A stretch of DNA of 64,000 nt from positions 1,302,001 through 1,366,000 of the forward strand of contig CBDBPN010000003.1 of the NCBI GenBank assembly GCA_965208745.1. Direction: 5' to 3'. How positions within the stretch are numbered: the stretch's first letter is position 1; each line of letters begins with the position of its first letter. Shown piece after piece: positions 19,119-31,236 of the stretch. The position numbers and the translations under genes were made by a program. Origin of the DNA: VXNE01 sp965208745. GTDB lineage: Bacteria; Pseudomonadota; Gammaproteobacteria; Pseudomonadales; Azotimanducaceae. The notes under the pieces were generated by a model that was not told where the DNA came from, did not search any database, and saw only the letters and a program-made list of their open reading frames with translations.

Positions 19119-20057
19119 TCACGGCCTTGCAGCCGCGTCCCCGGCGTGGGTCCGGGACGAGTTTCCGCGCCGGGCGGGTATCTCGTCAACCGTCTGGAGT
19201 TGAACGGCGATGGCGGCACCCACGCGTTCCGCGGCGTTTTGGGTCTCGCGGTCGCTCACGTGGACGTACCGTAGCGTCATCCGAACGTGGGCGTGGCCGA
19301 GGAGACGGGCAACCACCGGAATCGGCACGCCGGAGATGACGGCGTGGCTCGCAAACGTGTGGCGGAGATCATGCAGGCGCACGTCGTCGAGACCTGCAGA
19401 CCGGCGGACTTTGCGCCAAACCGACAGTTCCGAGGAGCGCGGTGCGCTGGGATTCTCCGGCGCGGGAAACACGTACGGCCCAAAACGCGGTTGCCCCATG
19501 AGGATGGCTCGGGCGGGGGCGTTGAGGAAGATGGTGCGCGGTCCCGTTTTGCTCTCAGCAAGGTGGAGAACATCGTCATCCACCTCGGACCAACGAAGGG
19601 CGATCAACTCCCCTTTGCGGCAGCCGGTCAGCAGAAGGAGGCGGATGATGTCGCACTGCTGCCGGCCGGAGCCACGGCCGTGGTGCGATCGCAGCGCGGC
19701 GTATAGGCGGTCGATCTCTGTCCGTGAAAGAAATCGTGTTGGGCGTGGTCGCGGATTCGGGCGGACGCCGACTGCGGGATTCCTGTGAAGATACCCAAGG
19801 GCTACTGCGTGGTTCAGAATCTGCCTGAGCACGTCGAGGGCCCGGTTAGCCCCTCCCGGTGCGGTGGCTGAGTAGCGATCAAACCAGGCGTGCACGTGTT
19901 CCGGTGGGATCTCATCGAGGGCGGTCGGCCCGAAATGGGGGAGCAACTGGGTACGGAGCAGTCCATCGACGCGACGTTGCGTGGAGGGCTTGCAACAGGC
20001 GTAGCAATCGGCTTGCCAAACGCCCACGACGAATCTGGCGAAAGTCGGAACGGCCAC
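19119..20057 (-). CDS. Tyrosine recombinase (second of a tandem pair)
   Basis: A 312-residue site-specific integrase. It has an N-terminal SAM-like core-binding domain (about residues 5-90) and a catalytic domain with Arg I in LTGCRKGELIALRW, the box HDLRHTFASH, the late His in LLGHAHVRMT and the nucleophile Tyr in LRYVHVSD. It starts at a GTG (20055-20057), 3 bp beyond the stop of the upstream integrase, and is followed after 13 bp by the second methyltransferase. Tandem integrases of this sort often work together; here they form an int-int-methyltransferase cassette. All catalytic residues are present, so it may be active. Confidence 0.88.
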   Translation of the reverse strand: MAVPTFARFVVGVWQADCYACCKPSTQRRVDGLLRTQLLPHFGPTALDEIPPEHVHAWFDRYSATAPGGANRALDVLRQILNHAVALGYLHRNPAVGVRPNPRPRPTRFLSRTEIDRLYAALRSHHGRGSGRQQCDIIRLLLLTGCRKGELIALRWSEVDDDVLHLAESKTGPRTIFLNAPARAILMGQPRFGPYVFPAPENPSAPRSSELSVWRKVRRSAGLDDVRLHDLRHTFASHAVISGVPIPVVARLLGHAHVRMTLRYVHVSDRETQNAAERVGAAIAVQLQTVDEIPARRGNSSRTHAGDAAARP

Positions 20058-20060
20058 GAG

Positions 20061-20933
20061 TCATTCGGCCAGTGCGGCGCCGACGGTCTCGGTCGATTGA
20101 CGAGCGAGGGGATCGGCAAAGTGCAGGTATCGAAGTGTGGTGTTTGGGTCGCGGTGTCCCAACAGGCGGCCGATGGTGAGTACAGTCTCTCCCCGCCGAA
20201 GCGCAAAGCTCGCGTAGCTGTGCCGTAGGTCATGGAGCCGCACGTCCGCGAGGTCCGCGTCTTCGCGGAGGATGCGCCAATGACGGTAAAGGGTCTCAGT
20301 TGACATCGGTCCGGTGCCGCACGGCTTCGGAAACACCCAGCGGCAGTTCTGTTGCAGGGAGTTAAGGACGGACCGCGCTTCCGATGAAAGCCAAACGGTT
20401 CTGGGGCCAGCCTTGCCGTCGGGGAGATAGAGGTTGCCTTCGCGGTAGTCGCGCCACTGGAGTCCACGGACTTCACCTTGCCTGGCGCCTGTCAGCAGGA
20501 GCAGGCGCACGACGGCCACCGCCGCCGGCGCCCGCGGCTCATGGGAGTCAAGAGTGGCACCGAGGCGCTGCATTTCGCCGGAGGTGAGGAACCGGCTCCG
20601 CCCTTGTAGACGGTGACGCTTGATCCCGACGCATGGGTTACTGGCGTCGGCTCGGTGACCGAGCGCCTCGGCACCCTTCAGGATGACCGAGAGGATCGGG
20701 AGGGAACGGTTGGCGGCGGCGGGCGTTGCCCCGAGGCCAGCGAACCACTGGCGGACGTGGGCGTGAGTGATCTCGCCGACAGGCAGTGCACCGAAGAAGG
20801 GCAGTATCTGGTTGCGGAGGTAGGACCGACACACGGACAGTGTGCTGGGTTTCCAGAGTCGCGCGTGACGTAGGAGCACGGGTTCGGCGATGTCTGCGAA
20901 CCTCGGGCCGCTAGCGCATGGCTTTCGTTTCAT
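20061..20933 (-). CDS. Tyrosine recombinase (first of a tandem pair)
   Basis: A protein of about 290 residues from the ATG that gives MKRKPCASGPRFADIAEP. The frame is open further upstream, but that part overlaps the divergent promoter region and reads as non-coding. Catalytic residues are Arg in LTGARQGEVRGLQW, HDLRHSYASF, the late His in LLGHRDPNTT and Tyr in LRYLHFADP. It is translationally close to the next integrase (3 bp). It is divergent from the DUF499-type ATPase gene at 21035, so the roughly 100 bp between them must hold both promoters. Confidence 0.87.
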   Translation of the reverse strand: MKRKPCASGPRFADIAEPVLLRHARLWKPSTLSVCRSYLRNQILPFFGALPVGEITHAHVRQWFAGLGATPAAANRSLPILSVILKGAEALGHRADASNPCVGIKRHRLQGRSRFLTSGEMQRLGATLDSHEPRAPAAVAVVRLLLLTGARQGEVRGLQWRDYREGNLYLPDGKAGPRTVWLSSEARSVLNSLQQNCRWVFPKPCGTGPMSTETLYRHWRILREDADLADVRLHDLRHSYASFALRRGETVLTIGRLLGHRDPNTTLRYLHFADPLARQSTETVGAALAE

Positions 20934-21034
20934 TGTGGTTCTCGACACTGTGGCTGGACGCTGGAGGATGGTCTTTGGTCGCACTAGGGGCGAAATCAAG
21001 TTAGAGTCTCCCGGCTTCAGCGACAGGGGACCTC

Positions 21035-24370
<3,336 letters not shown>

Positions 24371-24642
24371 CTCCGGCGAGCGGGAATCGACGCACGCGTC
24401 CGAAAGGCATCGTCGGGTGGCGGGGGCAAGCGGTCGAGCTGTGGTGTAAGTAAGGCCTCGCATTCGACCGATGCTTGCGATCGGTCGAAGCTGAGCGGAG
24501 TCCCGGGTCACTTGTCCGGTCATCCTATTCGCACCCTGTTTCGTCCTCGCGGACGGCGCCGGCACTGATCTCGCGCTTGCCCTTGTCGCGGGCAGCGGTT
24601 CCGTTTGGGCAGTGGAACGTCTGCAACAATGCCTTGTGGGCA

Positions 24643-24764
24643 TCTCCCGCTTTGGTCAGCCGGGGTGGCTGTGGATCGGAGCGAAACTGCTGGAATTCCC
24701 GCGTTCCGGCGCGATCGCCGGCCCTTTTGAGGCCGTCTCCCGTTGTGGTCAGCCGGGGTCGCTG
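24643..24764. repeat. Two 29-bp near-identical direct repeats, 93 bp apart
   Basis: The units at 24643-24671 and 24736-24764 share tctcccg and then tggtcagccggggt followed by gctg, differing at about three positions. A vaguer third unit may lie near 24828. Spacing is too long and copies too few for a CRISPR array. Confidence 0.5.
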
Positions 24765-25015
24765 GGTTGATTCGACGCGCGCTGCTGGATCACCCGCGGC
24801 ACGCGCTTGAACCGCACGTTCCTTTCGGAACCTCTCTCCGTTGTTCTGCCTGGTGGAGGAGACCATGTCCGGGTCGCAGATCCCGGCGTCTGACGTGCCT
24901 CGAAGAGGCGCGGTTTTGAGGTTCGGCGCGGACTCTACAGACCTCTCGAACGCTTGGCAAACAGGTGCGCGGAAGGGCTGCGCGCGAGATGCTGCGCGGT
25001 TATGCGGAAGCCCAG

Positions 25016-25064
25016 CCCCGACGCTGTGGGACGCGACTTTCAAGTCCGTCCCACAGCGTCGGGG
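25016..25064. terminator. Long hairpin, likely bidirectional terminator
   Basis: ccccgacgctgtggga (25016-25031) and tcccacagcgtcgggg (25049-25064) are perfect 16-bp inverted arms. Inside the loop gactt and aagtc can pair further. It sits between the convergent DUF499-type gene (+) and the small membrane-protein gene (-), where a shared terminator is expected. T-runs are weak, so a structural repeat is also possible. Confidence 0.55.
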
Positions 25065-25233
25065 CGCGAGGCGCGTTCTGCGACGGTGTTTCAGCCCTGG
25101 CGGCCGGGGCGGGATGTCGCGTTTCGGCTGCGGTCTGCGGCTAGTCGCCGTCGGACGGCGCGGAACCGGGCGGATCGGGCGACGCGGGCGCCTTCGCCCC
25201 GGCCTTCAGCGCGCGGTCGCGCTCCCGCGTGAC

Positions 25234-25632
25234 CTAGCGCAGTTTGCGCCGGAAATCGGCGCGCTGGCCCTTGACGGCGACCAGTTGCCGCTGGGCGTCC
25301 TCGAGCTGCCTCTGGAGGCGCCGGCTTTCGTCGCGGGCGACGCCGAGCTGGTCGTCGCGGTACTTGCGGTCGAGCCACTCGCGGCGGATGCGCAGCGCGA
25401 GTTGGATGTGCAGTTCGGAAGCGGAGAAGCCGACGGCGAGCGCCACCAGGAACACCACCGTGGCGAGGATGCCGACGATCACCGAGTGCTGGATGAGGAT
25501 GTCCCAGCCTTCGAGGACGACGGCGTCGGTAGCCCAGTCGACGAGCACGAGGCGCTCGACGCGCTCGTGGGCGTCCAGGGCCAGCAGGACCGCGCCCGCG
25601 ATTAGGGCGATCACCAGGAACAGGATGAACAC
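25234..25632 (-). CDS. Small membrane protein of unknown function
   Basis: 132 residues with a GTG start 2 bp after the stop of the preceding gene. It has an N-terminal membrane helix (FLVIALIAGAVLLAL), a second one (VIVGILATVVFLVALAVGF), and a charged, probably coiled-coil C-terminus (DESRRLQRQLEDAQRQLVAV). The topology suggests a two-helix inner-membrane anchor with a cytoplasmic coil. It is the last gene of an operon that originally began with an integrase, now split by RIT elements. I do not recognise the family. Confidence 0.6.
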   Translation of the reverse strand: MFILFLVIALIAGAVLLALDAHERVERLVLVDWATDAVVLEGWDILIQHSVIVGILATVVFLVALAVGFSASELHIQLALRIRREWLDRKYRDDQLGVARDESRRLQRQLEDAQRQLVAVKGQRADFRRKLR

Positions 25633-25634
25633 GG

Positions 25635-25904
25635 CTAGCCCCTGCGGCGACGCCCTGCGCGCGGCCGACCTGCAGGTCGCCGCGGATCGGCGGCCGGGGG
25701 CAGCTCGAAACCCTTCTTCCGGAGCGCCCGCTCGATGCGGCGCTCGATGTCGCCGTAGTCGTCGCGCACCGGCGCGTCCAGGAGGGCGGCCTCGATGCGC
25801 ACGGCGAGATCCCGGTAGTAGTCGCGGGAGCCCCGCATGCGTTCGATCAGCCGGACGGTGCCGTCGTTGCGCGGGCTGCCCGGTTGCCGCGGCCCGCCGC
25901 TCAC
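25635..25904 (-). CDS. Small basic protein encoded behind an integrase
   Basis: 89 residues starting at a GTG that overlaps the integrase stop by 4 bp (GTGA), so translation was coupled to the integrase. The middle is helical (ERMRGSRDYYRDLAVRIEAA, then DIERRIERALRKKGFELP) and the C-terminus is an Arg/Pro-rich tail. Small basic proteins next to integrases can be excisionases or accessory DNA-binding factors, but no such domain is recognisable. Confidence 0.5.
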   Translation of the reverse strand: MSGGPRQPGSPRNDGTVRLIERMRGSRDYYRDLAVRIEAALLDAPVRDDYGDIERRIERALRKKGFELPPAADPRRPAGRPRAGRRRRG

Positions 25905-26024
25905 CTCAGGTACTCCCGCGTGATCCCGGGGCGGAAATGACCAAGCTCTTGGCTGACGACCTCCAGCGCGTCATCGTGGAGGAGGATGCGCTGCAGTTCG
26001 GCCATGCGTTCCTGGGCGTAGCTG
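25901..26024 (-). pseudogene. Integrase gene, 3' fragment left of the RIT composite
   Basis: The minus strand reads ...SYAQERMAELQRILHDDA, EVVSQELGHFRP and GITREYLR before a TGA at 25901-25903. This is the natural continuation of the integrase fragment that ends in YRMHGLRH on the far side of the RIT composite (32319-32988). The late His is in LGHFRP and the probable nucleophile Tyr in REYLR. Confidence 0.75.
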
Positions 26025-26030
26025 TGCCTC
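26025..26030. repeat. Left copy of the 6-bp core at the RIT composite
   Basis: tgcctc; it recurs at 32313-32318. On the integrase strand it reads gaggca, inside the codons for Leu-Arg-His of the HGLRH motif. Six bases fits a target duplication or a tyrosine-recombinase crossover core. Confidence 0.65.
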
Positions 26031-26057
26031 TTATTCCGAATTCGGAATAAGCGGCAT

Positions 26058-26079
26058 TATTCTGGACGCCGGATTATTC
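26058..26079. repeat. Left terminal inverted repeat of the RIT composite
   Basis: Starts tattctggacgccgg and ends gattattc; it is the exact reverse complement of 32291-32312. An inverted relative (ccggaataatcctgccgtc) lies just before ritA near 26152. Confidence 0.75.
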
Positions 26080-26210
26080 CGAAGTGGCTCCGACCTGCGG
26101 CAAAGATGCCGGGATTTCAGTGGCATCGATCACGGGTAGTGATTGAGTTTCCGGAATAATCCTGCCGTCTTCTCCCACTGGCAGTTTCGCCAGCATGATG
26201 GAGAAGACCG

Positions 26211-27600
26211 ATGTCTCTCGAACTTTTTTCGCTGGGTCCGAGGAGCCAGCGGTGGTTGCGGGTTGGACCCTTGGCCCGCGATCCCGATGGATTCGCCGCC
26301 GACCTCGCGGCGCAGGGATACGCCCGCAAGACCGCCCAGGACAAACTCGGGCTTGTGAGGCACCTCAGCCTCTGGCTCGAGAGCGAGGGGCTTGGCGCCG
26401 AGGCGCTCGACGAGGGCCGTTTCGACACGTTTCTGCGAACGCGGGAACCTCGAAGGGCGCCGCAAGGCGAAGCGGCGACGGGTCGGCAACTGCTGGGCCA
26501 TCTGCGCAGCAAGGGCAGGATCCCGGACGCTGCGGAAGGCACAGGCAGTGGCGATGCGATCACGCGGATCGAACGCACCTACGAGCGCTTCCTCCTCGAG
26601 GAGCGCGGCCTGAGTCCGGTGACGGTCGGCAAGTACCTTCCCGCGGTTCGCGCGTTCCTCGCCGAGCGCTTCGGCGCGCGGGCCGTGGCCCTCGAAACGC
26701 TGGCGGCCAGGGATGCGAACCGGTTCATCGTGCGCCAAGCCGTCAGCCGCTCCCACGCCAAGGGGCTCGCCACGGCGTTGCGCAGCTTCCTGCGCCACCT
26801 GCGCCAGCGCGGGGACATCGCCGTCGACCTCGCCGATGCGATCACGCGGATCGAACGCACCTACGAGCGCTTCCTCCTCGAGGAGCGCGGCCTGAGTCCG
26901 GTGACGGTCGGGTACCTTCCCGCGGTTCGCGCGTTCCTCGCCAGCGCTTCGGCGCGCGGGCCGCCCTCGAAACGCTGGCGGCCAGGGATGCGCGATCCCG
27001 CCGATCACGAACTGACGTTTGTCGGAGTTGCCGAAGTCGCTTTCCCCCGAGAAGGTGGAGTCGGTTCTGGCAAGCTGCGACCGGAGCACGGCCACCGGCC
27101 GGCGGGACCATGCCCTCCTGCTGCTGCTGGCGCGGCTGGGCCTGCGCGGCGGCGAAGTGGCCGCCCTGACGCTGGACGACCTCGACTGGGACAAGGGTCT
27201 GGTGTCCATTGCCGGCAAGGGGCAGCGGCGTGAAGCGCTGCCCTTGCCCGAAGAAGCGAGGAAGGCTCTGGCGGCCTATCTGCGGGACGGCCGCCCGCCG
27301 TGCGCGACGCGGCGCGTGTTCGTTCGCGCAATAGCCCCGTACCGGGGCTTCAGTTCCACGATGGCCGTCTGCGACATCGTGCGGCGGGCGCTGGCACGCG
27401 CGGGCATCGACGCGCCCCTTAAGGGCGCGCATCTCCTGCGCCGCTCCCTGGCTTGCGGGATGCTCAACAACGGCGCGTCGCTCGAAGAGATCGGACAGAT
27501 CCTGCACCACCGGCATCCGGAGACCACCCAGATCTACGCCAAGCTCGACCTGGAGGCGCTGCGCGCGCTGGCGCCGGCGTGGCCGGGAGGTGCGTCGTGA
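26211..27600 (+). pseudogene. ritA: ritA of RIT1 (tyrosine recombinase), broken
   Basis: Starts at an ATG after gatggagaag and encodes the N-terminal half of a RitA-type recombinase. A 166-bp segment (26552-26717) is repeated with three small deletions at 26834-26992, inserted where RIT2's ritA reads DLAGAIPKITNWRL. The reading frame is lost, and the Trp codon of that motif is TGA at 27016-27018. From 27019 the catalytic half is intact in frame (SELPKSLSPEKVESVLAS, ARLGLRGGEVAALTL, HLLRRSLACGML, QIYAKLDLEALR). The stop overlaps the ritB start (GTGA), as in RIT2. Confidence 0.75.
26552..26992 (+). repeat. Internal duplication in RIT1 ritA
   Basis: Copy 1 is 26552-26717 (166 bp). Copy 2 is 26834-26992 (159 bp), lacking 3, 1 and 3 bases. 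Both begin cgatgcgatcacgcggatcg and end ggccagggatgcg. Confidence 0.85.
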
Positions 27601-28345
27601 TCGATCTCGGCGCCCTGCTCGACGAGTATCTCGCCACGCGCCGCGCGCTTGGCGTCAGGCTGCAGGCCGCGGAACGGTACCTGAAGCGCTTCGTCGCGGT
27701 CGCCGGCGAGTGCGGGGCCGTCTTCATCACCGCCGAACTGGCCCTTCAATGGGCCACCGAACCGAACCAGACACAACCGGCCCAATGGGCGAAGCGGCTC
27801 GGCCTGGTGCGCGGCTTCGCCCGCTATGCGAACGCCGTGGACCGGCGCCACCAGATCCCGCCGCAGGGCCTGATCCCCTACCGGTACCGTCGTCCGCGGC
27901 CCTACATCTACAGCGACCGGGAGATCGCCGATCTGATCGCGGCGGCGCGGGCGCTGCCCGGGACCACCGGGCTCAGGCCCTTCACCCATGCCACGCTGCT
28001 GGCGCTGCTGGCGGTCACGGGAATGCGGACCGGCGAGATCCTGAACCTCGACCGGGACGACGTCGACCTCGCCAACGGCGTTCTGACCGTTCGCGACGGG
28101 AAGTTCGGCAAGTCGCGCCACATCCCACTGCACGAGTCCACGACCCTGGCACTGGGCCGCTACGCGGCGCGGCGCGACCGCCTCTGCCCCAACCCCCGCG
28201 ATCCGGCGTTCTTCCCGAGCGAAGGCGGCACCCGGATCACGGACTGGACGATGCGCCGGACGTTCGTCCGGCTGTCCCGGCAGACCGGCCTCCGGGAACC
28301 TGCCAAGTCGAACGGCCACGGCCCCCGCCTCCACGACATGCGCCA
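27597..28345 (+). pseudogene. ritB: ritB of RIT1, truncated by RIT2
   Basis: Starts at a GTG overlapping the ritA stop. It encodes MIDLGALLDEYLATRRALG and continues collinear with the RIT2 ritB to LHDMRH. Arg I is present in VTGMRTGEILNLDRD. After the CA of the His codon in HDMRH the sequence becomes the RIT2 left end (ttattccggaagccgg). The C-terminal catalytic His and Tyr are therefore lost. Confidence 0.8.
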
Positions 28346-28346
28346 T

Positions 28347-28368
28347 TATTCCGGAAGCCGGATTATTC
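28347..28368 (+). repeat. Left terminal repeat of RIT2
   Basis: tattccggaagccgg...gattattc; it differs from the RIT1 left end at two of 22 positions. It marks where RIT2 entered the ritB of RIT1. An inverted relative (ccggaataatccgggcgtc) lies near 28440, so the left end can form a large stem. Confidence 0.7.
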
Positions 28369-29130
28369 CGAAGTTGCACCCGACACGTAGCTGAAGTCGT
28401 CGAATTTCAGTGGCTTCGGTCACAGATGTTGGTTGAGTTTCCGGAATAATCCGGGCGTCTTTTCCTGCTGGCAATGTCGCCAGCTACAAGGGGAAGACGT
28501 ATGTCCATCGATCTGTTCTTTCCGAGTTCGAAGGGCCAGCGGGCGTTGCGGGTTGGTCCGCTGGCCTGCAAACTCGACGGATTCGCCGCCTGGCTCGCAA
28601 CGCAGGGTTACGCCCGCGAGACGGGCGAGGCCAAGCTTCGGGTTGTGAAGCACCTCGGCCTCCGGCTCGAGAACGAGGGGCTTGGCGCCGAGGCCTTGGA
28701 CGAGGAGTGTTTCGAGAGGTTCCTGGGCTCATGCGGACCAAGGGGAAAGCCCAACGGCGGAGTGGTTCTGGGTCGGGAACTGTTGGCCCATCTGCGCCGT
28801 GAAGTCCGGATCCCGGACGCTCCCGAAGACGCGCGCAGCACCGACGCAATCGCTCGGATCGAGCGCACCTACGAGCACTATCTCGTCAACGAGCGCGGCC
28901 TGAGTCCGTCGACGGTCGGCAAATATCTCCCCGTCGTGCGCGCGTTTCTCACGGAGCGCTTCGGAACGGGGGCCGTGGCCCTTGAGACGCTGCTTGCGAG
29001 GGACGCCAGCCGGTTCATCGTGCGGCACTCCGAAGGCTTCGCGCGTTCCCATGCCAAGGATCTCGCTACGGCGTTGCGCAGCTTCCTGCGCCACCTGCAC
29101 CAGCGCGGGGACGTCGCCCTCGAGGGGGTC

Positions 29131-29457
29131 CCTCGCAGGCGCAATCCCAAAGATCACGAACTGGCGTCTGTCGGAGCTGCCGAAGTCGCTTCCGCCGGAG
29201 AAGGTGGAGTCGGTTCTGGCAAGCTGCGACCGCAACACGGCGGTCGGCCGGCGGGACCATGCCATCCTGTTGCTGCTCGCACGGCTCGGCCTGCGTGGCG
29301 GCGAAGTGGCCAACCTGACGCTGGAAGACCTCGACTGGGACAAGGGGCTGGTAACCCTGTCCGGCAAGGGGCAGCGGCGCGAGGCACTGCCCCTGCCCGA
29401 GGAAGTTGGGAGCGCTCTGGCGGCCTATCTGCGGGACGGACGGCCGCCGTGCGGGAC
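29131..29457 (+). repeat. 327-bp direct repeat, copy 1
   Basis: Begins cctcgcaggcgcaatccc and ends ccgccgtgcgggac. It appears identical to 29680-30006, offset by 549 bp, and encodes part of the RitA catalytic domain. Confidence 0.85.
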
Positions 29458-29675
29458 CCTCCACCGCCTGCCGCTTCCACGCGCCCACCTGGTTCGGGTG
29501 CACCTCGTGGCGCGCCGCGATCGCCTGCACCGGCTCGCGCTCCCGCAGCGCCTCCAGCGCCACACGCTTCTTGAACTCCGCCGTGAAACGGCGTCTCTTC
29601 CTGGCCATCACAGTGTCTCCTCTCGACGCCGGAGTACACCTTAGCCAACTGTCCAAAAAACCGGGACCAGCTCAC
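29458..29675 (-). mobile_element. IS3-family fragment (OrfA start and one terminus)
   Basis: The minus strand reads ARKRRRFTAEFKKRVALEAL, then REREPVQAIAARHEVHPNQV and GAWKRQAVEG. This is the helix-turn-helix OrfA of an IS3-family element, starting at an ATG near 29609. Upstream of it an IS3-type terminus (tgagctggtcccggtttttt, outermost base about 29675) is intact. Everything downstream of about residue 50, including OrfB, is missing. It lies exactly between the two 327-bp repeats. Confidence 0.8.
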
Positions 29676-29679
29676 TCGA

Positions 29680-30006
29680 CCTCGCAGGCGCAATCCCAAA
29701 GATCACGAACTGGCGTCTGTCGGAGCTGCCGAAGTCGCTTCCGCCGGAGAAGGTGGAGTCGGTTCTGGCAAGCTGCGACCGCAACACGGCGGTCGGCCGG
29801 CGGGACCATGCCATCCTGTTGCTGCTCGCACGGCTCGGCCTGCGTGGCGGCGAAGTGGCCAACCTGACGCTGGAAGACCTCGACTGGGACAAGGGGCTGG
29901 TAACCCTGTCCGGCAAGGGGCAGCGGCGCGAGGCACTGCCCCTGCCCGAGGAAGTTGGGAGCGCTCTGGCGGCCTATCTGCGGGACGGACGGCCGCCGTG
30001 CGGGAC
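29680..30006 (+). repeat. 327-bp direct repeat, copy 2
   Basis: Second copy of 29131-29457. After it, ritA continues normally into its C-terminal end. Confidence 0.85.
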
Positions 30007-30294
30007 GCGGCGCGTGTTCGTTCGCGCGGTAGCCCCGTACCGGGGCTTCAGCTCCACGATGGCCGTCTGCCGCATCGTGCGGCGTGCGCTGGCTCGCGCG
30101 GGAGTCGACGCGCCCCTGGAGGGTGCGCACCTCCTGCGCCGCTCGCTGGCTTGCGGGATGCTCAGGAACGGCGCGTCGCTCGAAGAGATCGGGCAGATCC
30201 TGCGCCATAGGCGTCCCGAAACCACCCAGATCTATGCCAAGCTCGACCTGGAGTCGCTGCGCGCGCTGGCACCGGCGTGGCCGGGAGGTGCGTC

Positions 30295-31236
30295 GTGATC
30301 GATCTCCGCACCCTGCTCGAGGAGTATCTCGCCACGCGCCGCGCGCTTGGCGTCAGGCTGGAAGCAGCGGGACGGCTGCTGGAGCGCTTCGTGGCGTTCG
30401 CCGGCCAGCGCGGCACCCCCTTCGTCACCACCGAACTGGCCCTTCGATGGGCCACCGAGCCGAACCGGGCACAGCCCGCCCAATGGGCGAAGCGGCTCGG
30501 CCTGGTGCGCGGCTTCGCCCGTTATGCGAACAGCGTGGACCCGCGCCACGAGGTTCCGCCGCAGGGACTGATCGCCTACAGGTACCGTCGTCCGCAGCCC
30601 CACATCTACAGCGACCGGGAGATCGCCGATCTGATCGCCGCGGCGCGGGCCCTGCCCAGCACCACCGGGCTCAGGCCCTCCACCTATGCCACGCTGCTGG
30701 CGCTGCTGTCGGTCACGGGCATGCGCACCAGCGAGGTGCTGAACCTCGATCGGAACGACGTCGACCTCGCCAACGGTGTTCTCACCGTTCGCGAAGGCAA
30801 GTTCGGCAAGTCGCGTTACATCCCGCTGCACGAGTCCACGAGCCTGGCACTGGACCGCTACGCCGCAACGCGCGACCGCCTCTGCCCGAACCCCCGCGAT
30901 CCGGCGTTCTTCCTGAACGAAAGCGGTACCCGGATCACGGAGTCGACGCTGCGCTGGACGTTCGTCCGGCTCTCCCGGCGGACCGGCCTCAGGGAACCTG
31001 CGAAGTCCAGCGGATACGGCCCCCGGCTCATCGACATGCGCCACTCGTTCGCCGTCGGCACGCTGGTGCGGTGGTACCGGCAGGGCGTCGACGTCGAGCG
31101 CCACATCCCGCGCCTCGCCACCTGGCTCGGCCATACGCATGTGAGCGACACCTACTGGTACCTCTCCGCCACCCCGGAACTGATGCAGGCCGCCGCCAGA
31201 CGGCTCGACGGCCTCGCTCCGAGGCCACGGCCATGA
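30295..31236 (+). CDS. ritB: RitB tyrosine recombinase (RIT2)
   Basis: 313 residues from a GTG overlapping the ritA stop (GTGA). It has an N-terminal core-binding domain (about residues 1-110). The catalytic domain carries Arg in VTGMRTSEVLNLDRN, then LIDMRHSFAVG, WLGHTHVSDTYWY and the nucleophile Tyr in DTYWYLSATPEL. The three Rit proteins are encoded in coupled order and are thought to act together in moving the element. The gene is intact and its stop overlaps the ritC ATG (ATGA). Confidence 0.88.
   Translation: MIDLRTLLEEYLATRRALGVRLEAAGRLLERFVAFAGQRGTPFVTTELALRWATEPNRAQPAQWAKRLGLVRGFARYANSVDPRHEVPPQGLIAYRYRRPQPHIYSDREIADLIAAARALPSTTGLRPSTYATLLALLSVTGMRTSEVLNLDRNDVDLANGVLTVREGKFGKSRYIPLHESTSLALDRYAATRDRLCPNPRDPAFFLNESGTRITESTLRWTFVRLSRRTGLREPAKSSGYGPRLIDMRHSFAVGTLVRWYRQGVDVERHIPRLATWLGHTHVSDTYWYLSATPELMQAAARRLDGLAPRPRP

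Larger units (their letters stand above)
24371..25233. other. Non-coding stretch between convergent genes
   Basis: About 860 bp without a supported gene. It contains a pair of 29-bp near-repeats (24643 and 24736) and a long perfect hairpin (25016-25064). Open frames here are Arg-rich and unlike proteins. Confidence 0.5.
28501..30298 (+). pseudogene. ritA: ritA of RIT2 (tyrosine recombinase), disrupted
   Basis: Starts at an ATG with aaggggaag upstream. The N-terminal half is intact up to about 29115. The frame is then lost by a 7-base insertion (gggggtc) near 29122-29130, and a 549-bp block (327-bp direct repeat plus an IS3-family fragment) interrupts the catalytic half. Removing both restores a 414-codon gene exactly. 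The catalytic half after the repeat is intact: VESVLASCDRNTAVGRRDH, HLLRRSLACGML, RHRRPETTQIYAKL. The stop overlaps the ritB GTG (GTGA). The pieces may be revertible by recombination between the repeats, but the 7-base scar would stay. Confidence 0.78.

Noticed and set aside
24643..24764. CRISPR array
   Set aside because: Only two clear repeat units with a 64-bp gap; no further units and no cas genes nearby.
26031..26050. 20-bp palindrome as a transcription terminator
   Set aside because: It is AT-rich, lies at the RIT border and resembles RIT end sequence, so a mobile-element scar is the better reading.
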